From the NCBI RefSeq assembly GCF_000307855.1, contig NZ_AJLR01000111.1:36422-100421 (forward strand): 64,000 nucleotides of DNA. Reading direction: 5' to 3'. A model generated the notes under the pieces. It ran no database searches, was not told the DNA's origin, and worked only from the letters and a program-made list of their open reading frames with translations. The DNA is from Schinkia azotoformans LMG 9581. GTDB taxonomy: Bacteria; Bacillota; Bacilli; Bacillales; Bacillaceae_J. Made by a program: the position numbers and the translations under genes. Position 1 is the stretch's first letter. Each line of letters opens with the position of its first letter. Shown here in pieces: positions 44,912 through 53,607 of the stretch.

Positions 44912-46915
44912 TTACCATTGTTCTTTTGGTTCTTTTATTACCTTACTGCTTCCATTTACTTTTATTAAAGCACTTGCTTCCTTTTTTGCAGATGGTTTAA
45001 TCTTATAATAATCGTTGATTGGATCTGGATCTTTAAGTTTAGCTGTTATTATTTGAAATCCAGAAGCATCCCCTTTTCGAGTAACATTTCCATCTTCAAT
45101 CTTTATTATATCGTTGTCTGCCGGTCCCCATTGTAATACATTTCGAGGGTTAGGCAGCTTGAATTTTTTATCTGCTGATTGAATTAATTTAATTTTTTCA
45201 TTATCTTTTTCAAGCATATCCATTGGACCATTATATTGATAACTTGGGGCATCAAATTCAATTCCTTCAATCACTACGTTAACCTTTATCATCGTTGTGG
45301 CTTGGATTGGATTCCCATCTTCATCCACTGCTGTGATTTTAATTTGTGTATCCCCTACCCCAGTAGGTGTTAATTTCCCATTATTGATTGTAGCTACATT
45401 TCTATTGGTAGAAGTCCATACTATATTCTCCGGAAGTTCACCTTCCTCGGTTTCAGGGACAACTTCAGTTGTAAAATCAATGGTAGGCGCAGGATCAGAG
45501 TCAACATCAATCTCATACTTATCCGCATTAAACTTCATTCCAACGCTTTTATTATTCAATACGGTTACTGTAAAAGGTGCACCTTCAATTGTTTTTGTTT
45601 CATTGGATAAATCGGTGTAAATAAGTTTCACATCACTAAATGTGTAAGTTCCTGGTTCATCAATATTTAATGAAAACGATTTTGCCCCTGATGGACTTGG
45701 CGTCTTATCCGCTTCATATTGGATATCATCGAAATTGAGTACTGCATAATTTGGGGTTGTCTCATCAATGACAGCACCCCCATTTAAAGATACATTACCA
45801 GGAAAACTTGGGTCCTTGATATTTACTTTTACTTTAATATCCCTGATTGATTGTTTAATGATCGTATTGGTAATACTATCAAAGATGGAGATTATATTAG
45901 ATTTTTCACCTTTAATAGCGAAAGCACCTGTAAGATTTGAAAGTTCGTTAAGGAAGCCCATATCGACATCACCATCTGAACCAAAACCTACAGAATATAA
46001 TTTAGCACCTTTTGATGCCAAATTGGAAGCAGCTATCCTTGCATATGCGTAGTCAATGTCACCATTTCCAAATAAATATTTGTCACTATTATAATTAAAT
46101 GTTATTTCCCCATTGGTCTTATTCCTACTTAATGAAACATTTATACCGTTTACAGGATATTTTTTACTCGACCATTTTTCCTCAGTTTGAGTCTTGATCT
46201 TCCAATCACACCATAATAAGAAGCATTCTTTTACCTTAACTTCTTTCGTAGTTCTTTCCATTTTTGGAAACTCACCACTTATTTTTGCACTTGAGTAGTT
46301 TTCATATGTGTCTGGACGACCATCGGTTAAAAATATGACGTATTTCGGATTGCTCGAACTTCCAAAAAGTTCATTTGCCTTTAATAAGGCTGCATAATAA
46401 TTCGTTCCGCCCTCTGCTTTCAGTGTATCTATAGATGATTTTATTGAATTTAATTGTGTTTCTATAGCCGACTTTGAGGTATTGCTATTAAACTGTTTAA
46501 CACTACCAACTTCTATTGCAAATGGTACAAAAGCGAACCTATCACCATTAATCGATGATTCTTTGAATTTATCAATTGCACTTTTTGCAGCATCTTTAGC
46601 TTTTTTAAATTTATCTTTATCAGAACTGCGGTCTTTCATATTCAACACCATTGACCCTGATGTATCAAAAACAAATACAACATCAATTGGTGTTTTTCGG
46701 GTAGCGTCCCCCGCTACTCCTTTTGGAATAATATTCGCATTAATATCAACTACTGCAACTTCTGTTTCTGGATCAATAATATAGCCGCTTGTCTGTGATG
46801 GCTTAACTTCGAAATCAAGGCTGGCTTTTTGGGCTGCTTGTGCAAATGAACTTCCTAAGCCGCCAAAAACTAAAAGAAAGACAAGTAATAAAGGTAATAG
46901 GTTTCTAGTCATCAT
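44912..46915 (-). CDS. Secreted vWA-domain protein 1 of the pilus locus
   Basis: 667 residues with a Sec signal (NLLPLLLVFLLVFGGLGSSFAQAAQ). A vWA domain spans residues ~75-350. Its MIDAS is complete: DTSGSM, a Thr in EGGTNYYAALL and TDGRPD, so a divalent cation can bind. A loop after the MIDAS holds a Cys pair (KECFLLWCDWK). Then comes a beta domain (TYTFSDVKLIYTDL), a BIG2-like Ig domain (VWTSTNRNVATINNGKLTPTGVG) and a C-terminal module (FDAPSYQYNGPMDML ... ASALIKVNG ... PKEQW). No LPXTG, GW or SLH anchor. Start ATG after GGAGGG. The C-terminal module is shared with the next two genes. Probably a pilus-tip adhesin like PilY1 or the streptococcal vWA pilins; inference. Confidence 0.8.
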   Translation of the reverse strand: MMTRNLLPLLLVFLLVFGGLGSSFAQAAQKASLDFEVKPSQTSGYIIDPETEVAVVDINANIIPKGVAGDATRKTPIDVVFVFDTSGSMVLNMKDRSSDKDKFKKAKDAAKSAIDKFKESSINGDRFAFVPFAIEVGSVKQFNSNTSKSAIETQLNSIKSSIDTLKAEGGTNYYAALLKANELFGSSSNPKYVIFLTDGRPDTYENYSSAKISGEFPKMERTTKEVKVKECFLLWCDWKIKTQTEEKWSSKKYPVNGINVSLSRNKTNGEITFNYNSDKYLFGNGDIDYAYARIAASNLASKGAKLYSVGFGSDGDVDMGFLNELSNLTGAFAIKGEKSNIISIFDSITNTIIKQSIRDIKVKVNIKDPSFPGNVSLNGGAVIDETTPNYAVLNFDDIQYEADKTPSPSGAKSFSLNIDEPGTYTFSDVKLIYTDLSNETKTIEGAPFTVTVLNNKSVGMKFNADKYEIDVDSDPAPTIDFTTEVVPETEEGELPENIVWTSTNRNVATINNGKLTPTGVGDTQIKITAVDEDGNPIQATTMIKVNVVIEGIEFDAPSYQYNGPMDMLEKDNEKIKLIQSADKKFKLPNPRNVLQWGPADNDIIKIEDGNVTRKGDASGFQIITAKLKDPDPINDYYKIKPSAKKEASALIKVNGSSKVIKEPKEQW

Positions 46916-47131
46916 TAATTTATCCCTCCAAGCTATAATTTAACGTTCCTTATACACTATTAAATAAGCCCAAAAATACACTCTACTACTAAATAATATA
47001 ATATTTTTCAAAAATGGTATATATTTATATTAATTTATTATGTAAATTTTATTACAAAATTTTGGATATATCAAAATTCTAACCTTTTAGTGAAATCTAG
47101 GAAATTCTAAGTAATGAATCATATTGCAACA

Positions 47132-47173
47132 AAAAAGGTATCTGAAGCCACGATTAACCTCAGATACCTTTTT
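47132..47173 (-). terminator. Terminator of secreted vWA protein 2
   Basis: Fourteen-base stem AAAAAGGTATCTGA/TCAGATACCTTTTT, loop 14. Falls 13 bp after the stop. On the minus strand it is followed by TTGTTGC, so the T run is carried in the stem. Confidence 0.85.
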
Positions 47174-47185
47174 ATCAGGTGATTT

Positions 47186-49180
47186 TTACCACTCCTGAAG
47201 CGGCCCGCCAATTGCATTATCTGTTTTATTGATTTTTATTAATGTCGTTGCTTTATCATGAGGTGTAACGGGATCACCGTCAATTTTATACTCATCTTTA
47301 AGTTCTGCGGTTAAAACCACAAAACCACTAACTAATCCTCTTTGTTCAATATTACCAAAGTCATCTACGGTTATAATAGAATTCTCGCCAGTAACTGTCC
47401 ATGTAAGGACATCCGGTGAAATATTAAAACCATTAGGTTTGACTTTTAGCTCATTAAACATATTTTTGGTTGAACCAGGGGTATATTCATAGATTGTCTT
47501 TCCAAATGAAATTCCTTCTAGATTAACCTTAACTAGCGTTTCCGCCTTAACGATATTGCCTTTTTTATCTTTTGCCTCGACTGTAATCTTTGTTGTCCCT
47601 ACACCTTTCGCAGTAACAATACCTTCGTTTACTACTGCTATTTTTTCGTTGGAGGAGGTCCACGTAAAGTCGGTCGGCATTTCGATTTCTTCAATTTCTA
47701 AACCAACTGGTGGTACAACCTCCACTTCACTATTTAAATCAAGTGTAAGATTACTAGGATTTTTATAAACATTAATCGCATATGGCGGATTTTTGAACTT
47801 CAAACCAAAGCTTTCATTGTCTATTACTTTTATTGTAAACGGAGCATCAATGGATTGTTTTCGTCCAGCTAAATCCGTATAAGTTAATTTCACATCATGG
47901 AATGTATATTCTCCCGCTTTATCAAATTCCATTGTAAACAACTTATTTAATTCACTAGGGGTTCCCTCTCCAGCTTTATATTTAATATCTGGTATACTGA
48001 CTAAAGCGTAATGCCCATCTTTCGTTTCAGTTGCACTAGAATCATCTGGTATTCCGATGTGGCCGCCATCAGGAGTTGAAACATCCTTCAAATTAATCTT
48101 AAGTTGGATTTCTTTCATTGCCGCTTCGTTAATCGTTTCACTAATATGACTTAATTTAGATGTCAATTGATCTAGCGTTTGTGGATTATAGGAATTGGCC
48201 CCTGTAGCCTTTGAGAACTCCGACAATATCTCTTTATCGAAGTCCATCCACTTGCCTAAACCAATTGAATATAATTTTATATTTTTGGATGCTAAAGAAC
48301 TAACTGCATCAAAAGCTGCTAAATCGTAGACATTGTACTTATAAGAGTACTTATACTCTTTACCGTTATACCAAAATTCTGAACGGTGTAAGAATGGACT
48401 ATGCCCCAATAAATGATTTGTGATTGTTGTATAATCTTGTTTTACATATTCCTTTTTACAATTTATACACCATTTCGGTTCATACATTCCATCTATATTT
48501 CTCTGGACGGTCTGTACTCCGGCATTGGGCAATCCGTCCGTAAAAAAGATAATATATTTAACATTTTTGCTATCACCAAACATTGTATTTGCTTTATCTA
48601 ATGCTGCTTGAAAGTTTGACCATTTTGTTGAAACTTTTAAACCTTGTATTCTGTTATTGATACTATCTAAATGTGTATTTATTGCATTTTTGTTTTGATT
48701 TGAAGTATTAAATGGCTGGACTTCTTGGAGCCCGTTATGAAATGAAATCATCGCAAAGCGGTCACCATCAATCGTTGTTTCCTTCAATTGGTTTATTAGA
48801 TTGTTAGAGGCTCTTTGGGCCCCTTCTAATTTATTAACGACATGAAATAGCCATCCATTCTTCCATTCGTGGTCAAAAGTTCCGGACATTGATAATGAAA
48901 CGTCTACCATAAAAATTACATCCATCGGAGTAACACGAGTTTCGCTATCTAGCACCCCTTGGGGTAAAATACCAGTATTAATCTCAGCAGTCACAACTCC
49001 GGTGTTCAGATCAATAAGGTAACCTTCAGGTTTTGTCGGTTCAACTTTTACATCTAATGAAGCTGAACTTGTTGCTGCATCGGCCGTTAACGGATACCAC
49101 ACCTGTCCTAAAACTAGTAAAGCTATTAAGAGAATATTAAAATTGATTAACAATAGACTGAAATCCTTTTTTCCTTTCAT
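47186..49180 (-). CDS. Secreted vWA-domain protein 2 of the pilus locus
   Basis: 664 residues from the ATG at 49180 (GGGGGTT upstream). Signal peptide FSLLLINFNILLIALLVLGQVWYPLTADA. vWA domain with DVSLSM (MIDAS Ser-x-Ser) and TDGLPN, but the MIDAS Thr loop reads VSTKWSNFQAAL instead of GGTN, so cation binding may be altered. A Cys-x-x-Cys (KWCINCKKEY) occurs at the place where protein 1 has its Cys pair. The domain after it (KAGEYTFHDVKLTYTDLAGRK), the BIG2-like domain (FTWTSSNEKIAVVNEGIVTAKGVG) and the C-terminal module (FGKTIYEYTPGS ... TTLIKINKT ... PLQEW) align with protein 1. Transcribed alone; own terminator. Confidence 0.8.
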   Translation of the reverse strand: MKGKKDFSLLLINFNILLIALLVLGQVWYPLTADAATSSASLDVKVEPTKPEGYLIDLNTGVVTAEINTGILPQGVLDSETRVTPMDVIFMVDVSLSMSGTFDHEWKNGWLFHVVNKLEGAQRASNNLINQLKETTIDGDRFAMISFHNGLQEVQPFNTSNQNKNAINTHLDSINNRIQGLKVSTKWSNFQAALDKANTMFGDSKNVKYIIFFTDGLPNAGVQTVQRNIDGMYEPKWCINCKKEYVKQDYTTITNHLLGHSPFLHRSEFWYNGKEYKYSYKYNVYDLAAFDAVSSLASKNIKLYSIGLGKWMDFDKEILSEFSKATGANSYNPQTLDQLTSKLSHISETINEAAMKEIQLKINLKDVSTPDGGHIGIPDDSSATETKDGHYALVSIPDIKYKAGEGTPSELNKLFTMEFDKAGEYTFHDVKLTYTDLAGRKQSIDAPFTIKVIDNESFGLKFKNPPYAINVYKNPSNLTLDLNSEVEVVPPVGLEIEEIEMPTDFTWTSSNEKIAVVNEGIVTAKGVGTTKITVEAKDKKGNIVKAETLVKVNLEGISFGKTIYEYTPGSTKNMFNELKVKPNGFNISPDVLTWTVTGENSIITVDDFGNIEQRGLVSGFVVLTAELKDEYKIDGDPVTPHDKATTLIKINKTDNAIGGPLQEW

Positions 49181-49335
49181 TGAATTAACCCCCATTTAAA
49201 ACTATTATTCTTTATTGTTTTTATATAATTATACAAAAATATCTATTTGGTTTTCACCCAAAAATTGACAATATAACAAACGTTTACCCAAAGTCTGACA
49301 TTATTCGATAAATAGATTGACATTGCCTATTCAAA

Positions 49336-49375
49336 TAAAAATAGCAGGTTGAGAACAAATTCTCAGCCTGCTATT
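49336..49375 (-). terminator. Terminator of surface protein 3
   Basis: Fifteen-base stem AATAGCAGGTTGAGA/TCTCAGCCTGCTATT (one G-U) followed on the minus strand by TTTTTATT, ~20 bp past the stop. Confidence 0.9.
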
Positions 49376-49395
49376 ACATGTTTGTCAATATAAGT

Positions 49396-51096
49396 CTACC
49401 ACTCTTTAACCGGGTCTTTTATCGGACCATCTATTTTATTTATTTTTATTAATGTCATCGCTTGGTCATTTGAATCTTCTAATATACCATCAATTCTATC
49501 ATATGTCTCTTTAAGCTTTACCTTCAATATGACAAAGCCACACTTATCACCATTCTGTTTAACTTTGCCATTTCCATCTACTTTTAATGCTAAATTATCC
49601 ACTGTACTATCCTCGCTAGTCAATGACCATTCAAATACTTCTCGGGTTTTGTTGAAACCATCTGGTTCAATGATTAGTTTTTCGAACATGTCGTCTCCAT
49701 CATCTGGGTATACGTATAACGGTTTTGAAAACTCCATATTTTTCAAGTTAACTAATAGTTCTGCCGTTGCCGTTCTTACTTGATCATTTTTATCTATTGC
49801 TGTCACCCCAATAACTGCTTTTCCAACTCCTTGGGCTGTTACCTTTCCTGTTTCGTCAATTTTTGCTACATGCTTGCCTTCTTTAATTTTCCAAGTTAAT
49901 TCTAAATCCTCTTTTTTAGGCAATTTTATATGATCCTCACCTGAAAGAGGAACAACATTAAGTTCATTGTATAGGTCTTTATACCAAATTTCTTCTATTC
50001 CGTCATAATCTATATCGGTTTGTTTTACATTAATTTTATATTCGGATTGGTTAAACGCCAAATTATAATCTACATTTTCCTCTTCACTTTCTTCTTCATT
50101 TATAAATATAGAATCCCAGTTAGTCAACTTACTTAGCAACGTAATATCAATCAGAGCATCAGTTGCAACTGCTCCATAAATCTTTGTTTCACCAACCACT
50201 CCAGCCGGCTTATCTAACAATACATTGAGGGAAACGGTTGTATTACCAATTACATGGAGTTTTACTAAATCATTCGTTAGATCAATAACTCCATTCGTTA
50301 GATTAGTAATTAGTGGATTAATCATAGTTGTAACTAATCCTTTTAACAATCCTATTGTTGGGTTTACTACTGGTGAGAGCAGATAGCCTGCTACCCCACC
50401 AACTTTTACTCCTTCAATTGCATCAGCAACATTTTCAAGTAATTCTATCACAACATCATTTACTACTGTATTCAAATGATTCCCTAGACCTTCACCAAAA
50501 TCAACAATCAATAGTCCATTATCAAGTACTTGTACATCTGCTTGACCATTATAAGCCGTTAAGTCTTCTAGACTTTTATTCAAATTATTTAAAGCTGTAA
50601 GTGATGTTGTCAATTTAGTAAGCCCTTGTACATTTAATAGCCAGCCTGTTAAAGGGTTGTTCAGAATTGATTCTATTCCACCAACTAATTTATTCACTAA
50701 ACCGTTTAGTTCTGAAGTCAATTGACCGACTAAATTATTCAACGTAGGCAAATCATTCATTGTAACTGGAAGAAGTTCAACTCGCACATTTGCCTTTTCT
50801 TCTACAGATAACTTCCCAGCTAAATCTGGTGCATAAAATATAGCAACCCCATCTGCACCCACAAGTTTTACATCAAGAAGCCCATCACCACTAGACATAT
50901 TTAAACCAAGTTCATAATGGTCCCCTGTTCCTGGGTTTAGTGTTGCATTTACATTTACATCTGTTAAAACTTTGACTTCAACTAATGTATCTGCTGCTTC
51001 TACATGACCTCCAGCAAAAATATCGCTGAACGGATAGCATTGCATAACTAACAACAGAAATGTTAGTAATATGGCAATGGATTTCTTAGCTTTCAT
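49396..51096 (-). CDS. Secreted surface protein 3 with the same C-terminal module, no vWA
   Basis: 566 residues from the ATG at 51096 (GGGAGGGAG upstream). Signal peptide SIAILLTFLLLVMQCYPFSDIFAGG. The first ~330 residues are not recognised: a beta part (DHYELGLNMSSGDGLLDVKLVG) and a long Leu/Asn-rich helical stretch (LNNLVGQLTSELNGLVNKLVGGIESILNN; LLKGLVTTMINPLITNLTNGVIDLTNDL). Then a BIG2-like domain (LTWKIKEGKHVAKIDETGKVTAQGVG) and the same C-terminal module as the two vWA proteins (FSKPLYVYPDDGDDMFEKL ... MTLIKINKIDG ... PVKEW). No LPXTG. A different head on a common tail suggests an exchangeable cargo or adhesin series. Confidence 0.75.
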   Translation of the reverse strand: MKAKKSIAILLTFLLLVMQCYPFSDIFAGGHVEAADTLVEVKVLTDVNVNATLNPGTGDHYELGLNMSSGDGLLDVKLVGADGVAIFYAPDLAGKLSVEEKANVRVELLPVTMNDLPTLNNLVGQLTSELNGLVNKLVGGIESILNNPLTGWLLNVQGLTKLTTSLTALNNLNKSLEDLTAYNGQADVQVLDNGLLIVDFGEGLGNHLNTVVNDVVIELLENVADAIEGVKVGGVAGYLLSPVVNPTIGLLKGLVTTMINPLITNLTNGVIDLTNDLVKLHVIGNTTVSLNVLLDKPAGVVGETKIYGAVATDALIDITLLSKLTNWDSIFINEEESEEENVDYNLAFNQSEYKINVKQTDIDYDGIEEIWYKDLYNELNVVPLSGEDHIKLPKKEDLELTWKIKEGKHVAKIDETGKVTAQGVGKAVIGVTAIDKNDQVRTATAELLVNLKNMEFSKPLYVYPDDGDDMFEKLIIEPDGFNKTREVFEWSLTSEDSTVDNLALKVDGNGKVKQNGDKCGFVILKVKLKETYDRIDGILEDSNDQAMTLIKINKIDGPIKDPVKEW

Positions 51097-51320
51097 CCTT
51101 TCTCCCTCCCTTATACTGCTCAAAACACTTTTTCACCGATCATTTTTACCAAATGTAAAATTTATCCTGCTATTGACTTAATTATACAAAAAAATACAAA
51201 TTACAACTTGTAAGGTTGTAACAATATTGTGAATTACCATACTAAAATCCTTTGATTTTTGAATTATTTAAATCATGTTGCAAATAATAAATAGAACACT
51301 GTTCTCTGAAAGGTAATGTG
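51097..51320. promoter_or_regulatory. Divergent promoter region between surface protein 3 and minor-pilin set 2
   Basis: On the minus strand a TATAAT lies at 51186-51181, ~85 bp from the surface-protein start; its -35 is weak. On the plus strand TTGACT is present near 51174. An inverted repeat TACAAC-n7-GTTGTA and ACAATATTGT sit in between and could be an operator. No gene fits in this 224-bp gap. Confidence 0.45.
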
Positions 51321-51749
51321 ATGAATGTGTTAAATAAAAGAGACATGAGTGGCTTTACATTAATTGAAGTCTTAGTGGCAGTTGTAATTTTATCGGTTAT
51401 TCTTTTATCATTTTTCGTTTTTTTTAGTCAGTCTGCCTTATTTACAAATAAGAATAATCATCAATTAATGGCAATCAATCTTGCTCAAGAGGTTATCGGG
51501 ATTATTAAAAGTAATAACACTATCTTTCAACATAATAAATCGTTTGAAGATCCATTTTCTGAACAAGAGAAAATCATTTTGGGAATTGACAATAACCAAT
51601 ATTTCGTTAACAAAGAGGAGCAATTTAAACTTCAACTAGAGCTAAGGAAAGATAAAAATTATCCCCTCTATTTAATTCATATTCTGATAGAAGAACCTAA
51701 GGATTCGGTCATCACTGAAACCTACCATTACTTGGAAGGCTCCTTATAA
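51321..51749 (+). CDS. PilV-like minor prepilin (set 2)
   Basis: 142 residues from the ATG at 51321 (AAGG upstream). Leader NVLNKRDMSG, then FTLIEVLVAVVILSVILLSFFVFFSQSALFTNKNN with Glu-5. Short globular domain (HQLMAINLAQEVIGIIKSNN). Paralogous in arrangement to the set-1 PilV-like gene but 90 residues shorter and without Cys. Confidence 0.82.
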   Translation: MNVLNKRDMSGFTLIEVLVAVVILSVILLSFFVFFSQSALFTNKNNHQLMAINLAQEVIGIIKSNNTIFQHNKSFEDPFSEQEKIILGIDNNQYFVNKEEQFKLQLELRKDKNYPLYLIHILIEEPKDSVITETYHYLEGSL

Positions 51750-51750
51750 T

Positions 51751-52209
51751 ATGCGTGAAAAATATAATCGAGGTCTAACGTTAGTAGAGTTGTTGGTAAC
51801 AATTGCCATCTCAACAATCGTAATGGGGATTGCCGCTTCTGTATTGATTAATAGTATGAATAGCTATAAAAATATTGCTTCCGAGCAGCTTCTTCAGCAG
51901 GAAGCAAACCTATTACTAACACAACTGCGGACGATTCATCAGCAAAATAGGAGTTACACAATTTCCTACGATAAAAATGAAAACATTTATATCGTAACCT
52001 ATCCAAATAGTACGACGGATACACTTGGAAATCGAAATGTTTTCTTTGAGGTAGAAATCAATAATATGAAGATATCAGAAAGCAATCCTTTTAGTGTTTC
52101 ACCGGATACGAATCTTTTGAACGTAAAAATTAAGGGAACGGCTCCGAATGGGAGCACTCCTTTTGAAATTGAGACAGGGATTATTCGCATTGAGGCTGGG
52201 ATGAGGTAA
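51751..52209 (+). CDS. PilW-like minor prepilin (set 2)
   Basis: 152 residues. Leader REKYNRG followed by LTLVELLVTIAISTIVMGIAASVLINSMNSYKNI, with Glu-5. Globular part EANLLLTQLRTIHQQNRSYTISYDKN. One base separates it from the preceding stop and its own stop shares a base with the next ATG, so the three genes of set 2 are coupled. Confidence 0.82.
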   Translation: MREKYNRGLTLVELLVTIAISTIVMGIAASVLINSMNSYKNIASEQLLQQEANLLLTQLRTIHQQNRSYTISYDKNENIYIVTYPNSTTDTLGNRNVFFEVEINNMKISESNPFSVSPDTNLLNVKIKGTAPNGSTPFEIETGIIRIEAGMR

Positions 52210-53297
52210 TGAATATTTTTCATAATAATCGAGGTTCTGCCCTTGTTACTGTACTTTTGGTCATGGTTATTATTCTCATTTTTTCAGCCGTTTTATCAGC
52301 AGCTGTCCTGAATTCTGCTAAACAAACGGGGATTAGCCAAAAACAGATTCAAGCAACAAATTTGGCCGAAATGGGGATATTATATTTTCACCAATATTCC
52401 CTCCAGCAAATAAAGAAGGCAGAAAATGAGGTAAAGGACTTTCGTTTGAAAGATCCCAAAGTTAAAATAGATGATCTATCACGGCTTTTTTGTAGTTCAA
52501 TTCAACTAAATGGTTTCCCGGCTATTCCTACTTCTATGAAATCCAGTTATCAATCAACAATAAAAGATGTAACTATCAATCGAAGTAACTGCAACCATAT
52601 CGAGGTCCATTTTACGAGTGAAGGTGACTTTATGGGGTATAAGAAAGTGATCAATGGGAGCTTTTTAATCGATAATCATAGTCTAGCAAACAACGGAAAC
52701 GATATAGGGAAAGATATTATCTTTCCAAATCCGCCTTCCAATTTTAACAGCTGTACTAGACTTGAACTATGTAATAATAAAGGTAACATCTTAATATCCG
52801 GTACGAGTGTTGTTGACAAAAAAACGGATCTCACAATAAAAGGGCTATATATTAATGGAGGGCTTGAATTAACCAATAACGATAGTGATATTGTAATTCA
52901 ATCCGGTAATTTGTATATTAATGGAAAAGTTACGATTGGGAATAAATCATCCATCCTTGTTCAAAATGGAGATGCCTATTTTAGAGATATTACTGGAGCA
53001 GTAAATGGTGAAATAACCGTCAATGGTGACGCTTATATATTTGGTGATGTGACAAATTTTAAAACAAATAAAGGTAACCAACTGTTAATTAAAGTAACAG
53101 GGACAGTCTATGTTGCGGATAATAGTGACCTGCCAGGTAATTACCCAAGCTATTGCAATGCTACTAAATCTCGTGGAATTTGCGCGTCGGCTTATTCCTA
53201 TATTAGTCAATCTCCTCTAGCAAACATATCTAAAGGGGAAGAACCATTTCTGGGTTGGGCATTGGATGAGGACTCCTTTGAAATTGAATATAAATAA
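52209..53297 (+). CDS. PilX-like minor pilin with beta-solenoid region (set 2)
   Basis: 362 residues, about half of the set-1 PilX-like protein. N-terminus NIFHNNRGSALVTVLLVMVIILIFSAVLSAAVLNSAKQTG, again without Glu-5. C-terminal half has short-period beta repeats (NILISGTSVVDKKTDLTIKGLYINGGLEL; IVIQSGNLYINGKVTIGN; ILVQNGDAYFRDI; EITVNGDAYIFGDV), a solenoid shared in style with the set-1 gene. Three or four Cys are scattered (SSIQ, SCTRLELCNNKG, SYCNATKSRGICAS). Likely tip subunit of an alternative pilus. Confidence 0.78.
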   Translation: MNIFHNNRGSALVTVLLVMVIILIFSAVLSAAVLNSAKQTGISQKQIQATNLAEMGILYFHQYSLQQIKKAENEVKDFRLKDPKVKIDDLSRLFCSSIQLNGFPAIPTSMKSSYQSTIKDVTINRSNCNHIEVHFTSEGDFMGYKKVINGSFLIDNHSLANNGNDIGKDIIFPNPPSNFNSCTRLELCNNKGNILISGTSVVDKKTDLTIKGLYINGGLELTNNDSDIVIQSGNLYINGKVTIGNKSSILVQNGDAYFRDITGAVNGEITVNGDAYIFGDVTNFKTNKGNQLLIKVTGTVYVADNSDLPGNYPSYCNATKSRGICASAYSYISQSPLANISKGEEPFLGWALDEDSFEIEYK

Positions 53298-53303
53298 AAG
53301 ACA

Positions 53304-53336
53304 AGACTGCTTTTCATTGGCGGTCTTTTATTCTTT
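53304..53336 (+). terminator. Terminator of minor-pilin set 2
   Basis: AGACTGC/GCGGTCT stem with one G-U, 9-base loop, followed by TTTTATTCTTTCTTTT. Seven bases after the PilX-like stop. Confidence 0.8.
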
Positions 53337-53341
53337 CTTTT

Positions 53342-53523
53342 GAAACAGCTAAGGTTAAGGAATTTCTATCCACAGATTTACCAGACATATCAACAAAGGA
53401 TGAATTACAAGGACAGGTATTACGTAAAGATAAAACCCTATATAATTTCTTTTAAAAATAATCCTCAAAAAGATGTTTACACTATCATCGCCTTCCAACA
53501 TATGCACCAAAATAAAAAATATT
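53342..53523 (+). pseudogene. Possible gene relic upstream of folC (unrecognised)
   Basis: Two consecutive reading frames on the plus strand look protein-like. Frame A (53342-53455) reads ETAKVKEFLSTDLPDISTK and continues DELQGQVLRKDKTLYNFF before a stop. Frame B carries on with NNPQKDVYTIIAFQHMHQ to 53523. A single frame change near 53450 would join them. No start codon or ribosome site is present, and I do not recognise the family. It could equally be chance. The gap 53298-53607 otherwise holds two terminators only. Confidence 0.25.
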
Positions 53524-53529
53524 GATTTT

Positions 53530-53561
53530 GGGAATCATACAGGTTCTATGATTCCCCTTTT
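53530..53561. terminator. Hairpin between set 2 and folC
   Basis: Ten-base stem GGGAATCATA/TATGATTCCC with a 7-base loop, then CCTTTTC on the plus strand. Lies ~50 bp past the folC stop. Could close the folC transcript from the minus strand or the relic on the plus strand. Confidence 0.5.
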
Positions 53562-53607
53562 CAAGTCCCATCTCAGTTTTTGGGAATTATACAAACATTC
53601 TCTGTTG

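Noticed and set aside
44912..51096. LPXTG-sortase surface proteins
   Set aside because: None of the three secreted proteins has an LPXTG motif, terminal hydrophobic helix or basic tail, and no sortase gene is in the window.
49396..51096. Lipoprotein call for surface protein 3 because of a Cys in its signal (LLLVMQCYP)
   Set aside because: The residues before the Cys (V-M-Q) do not fit a lipobox, and the signal region continues to a later Ala-type cleavage site.
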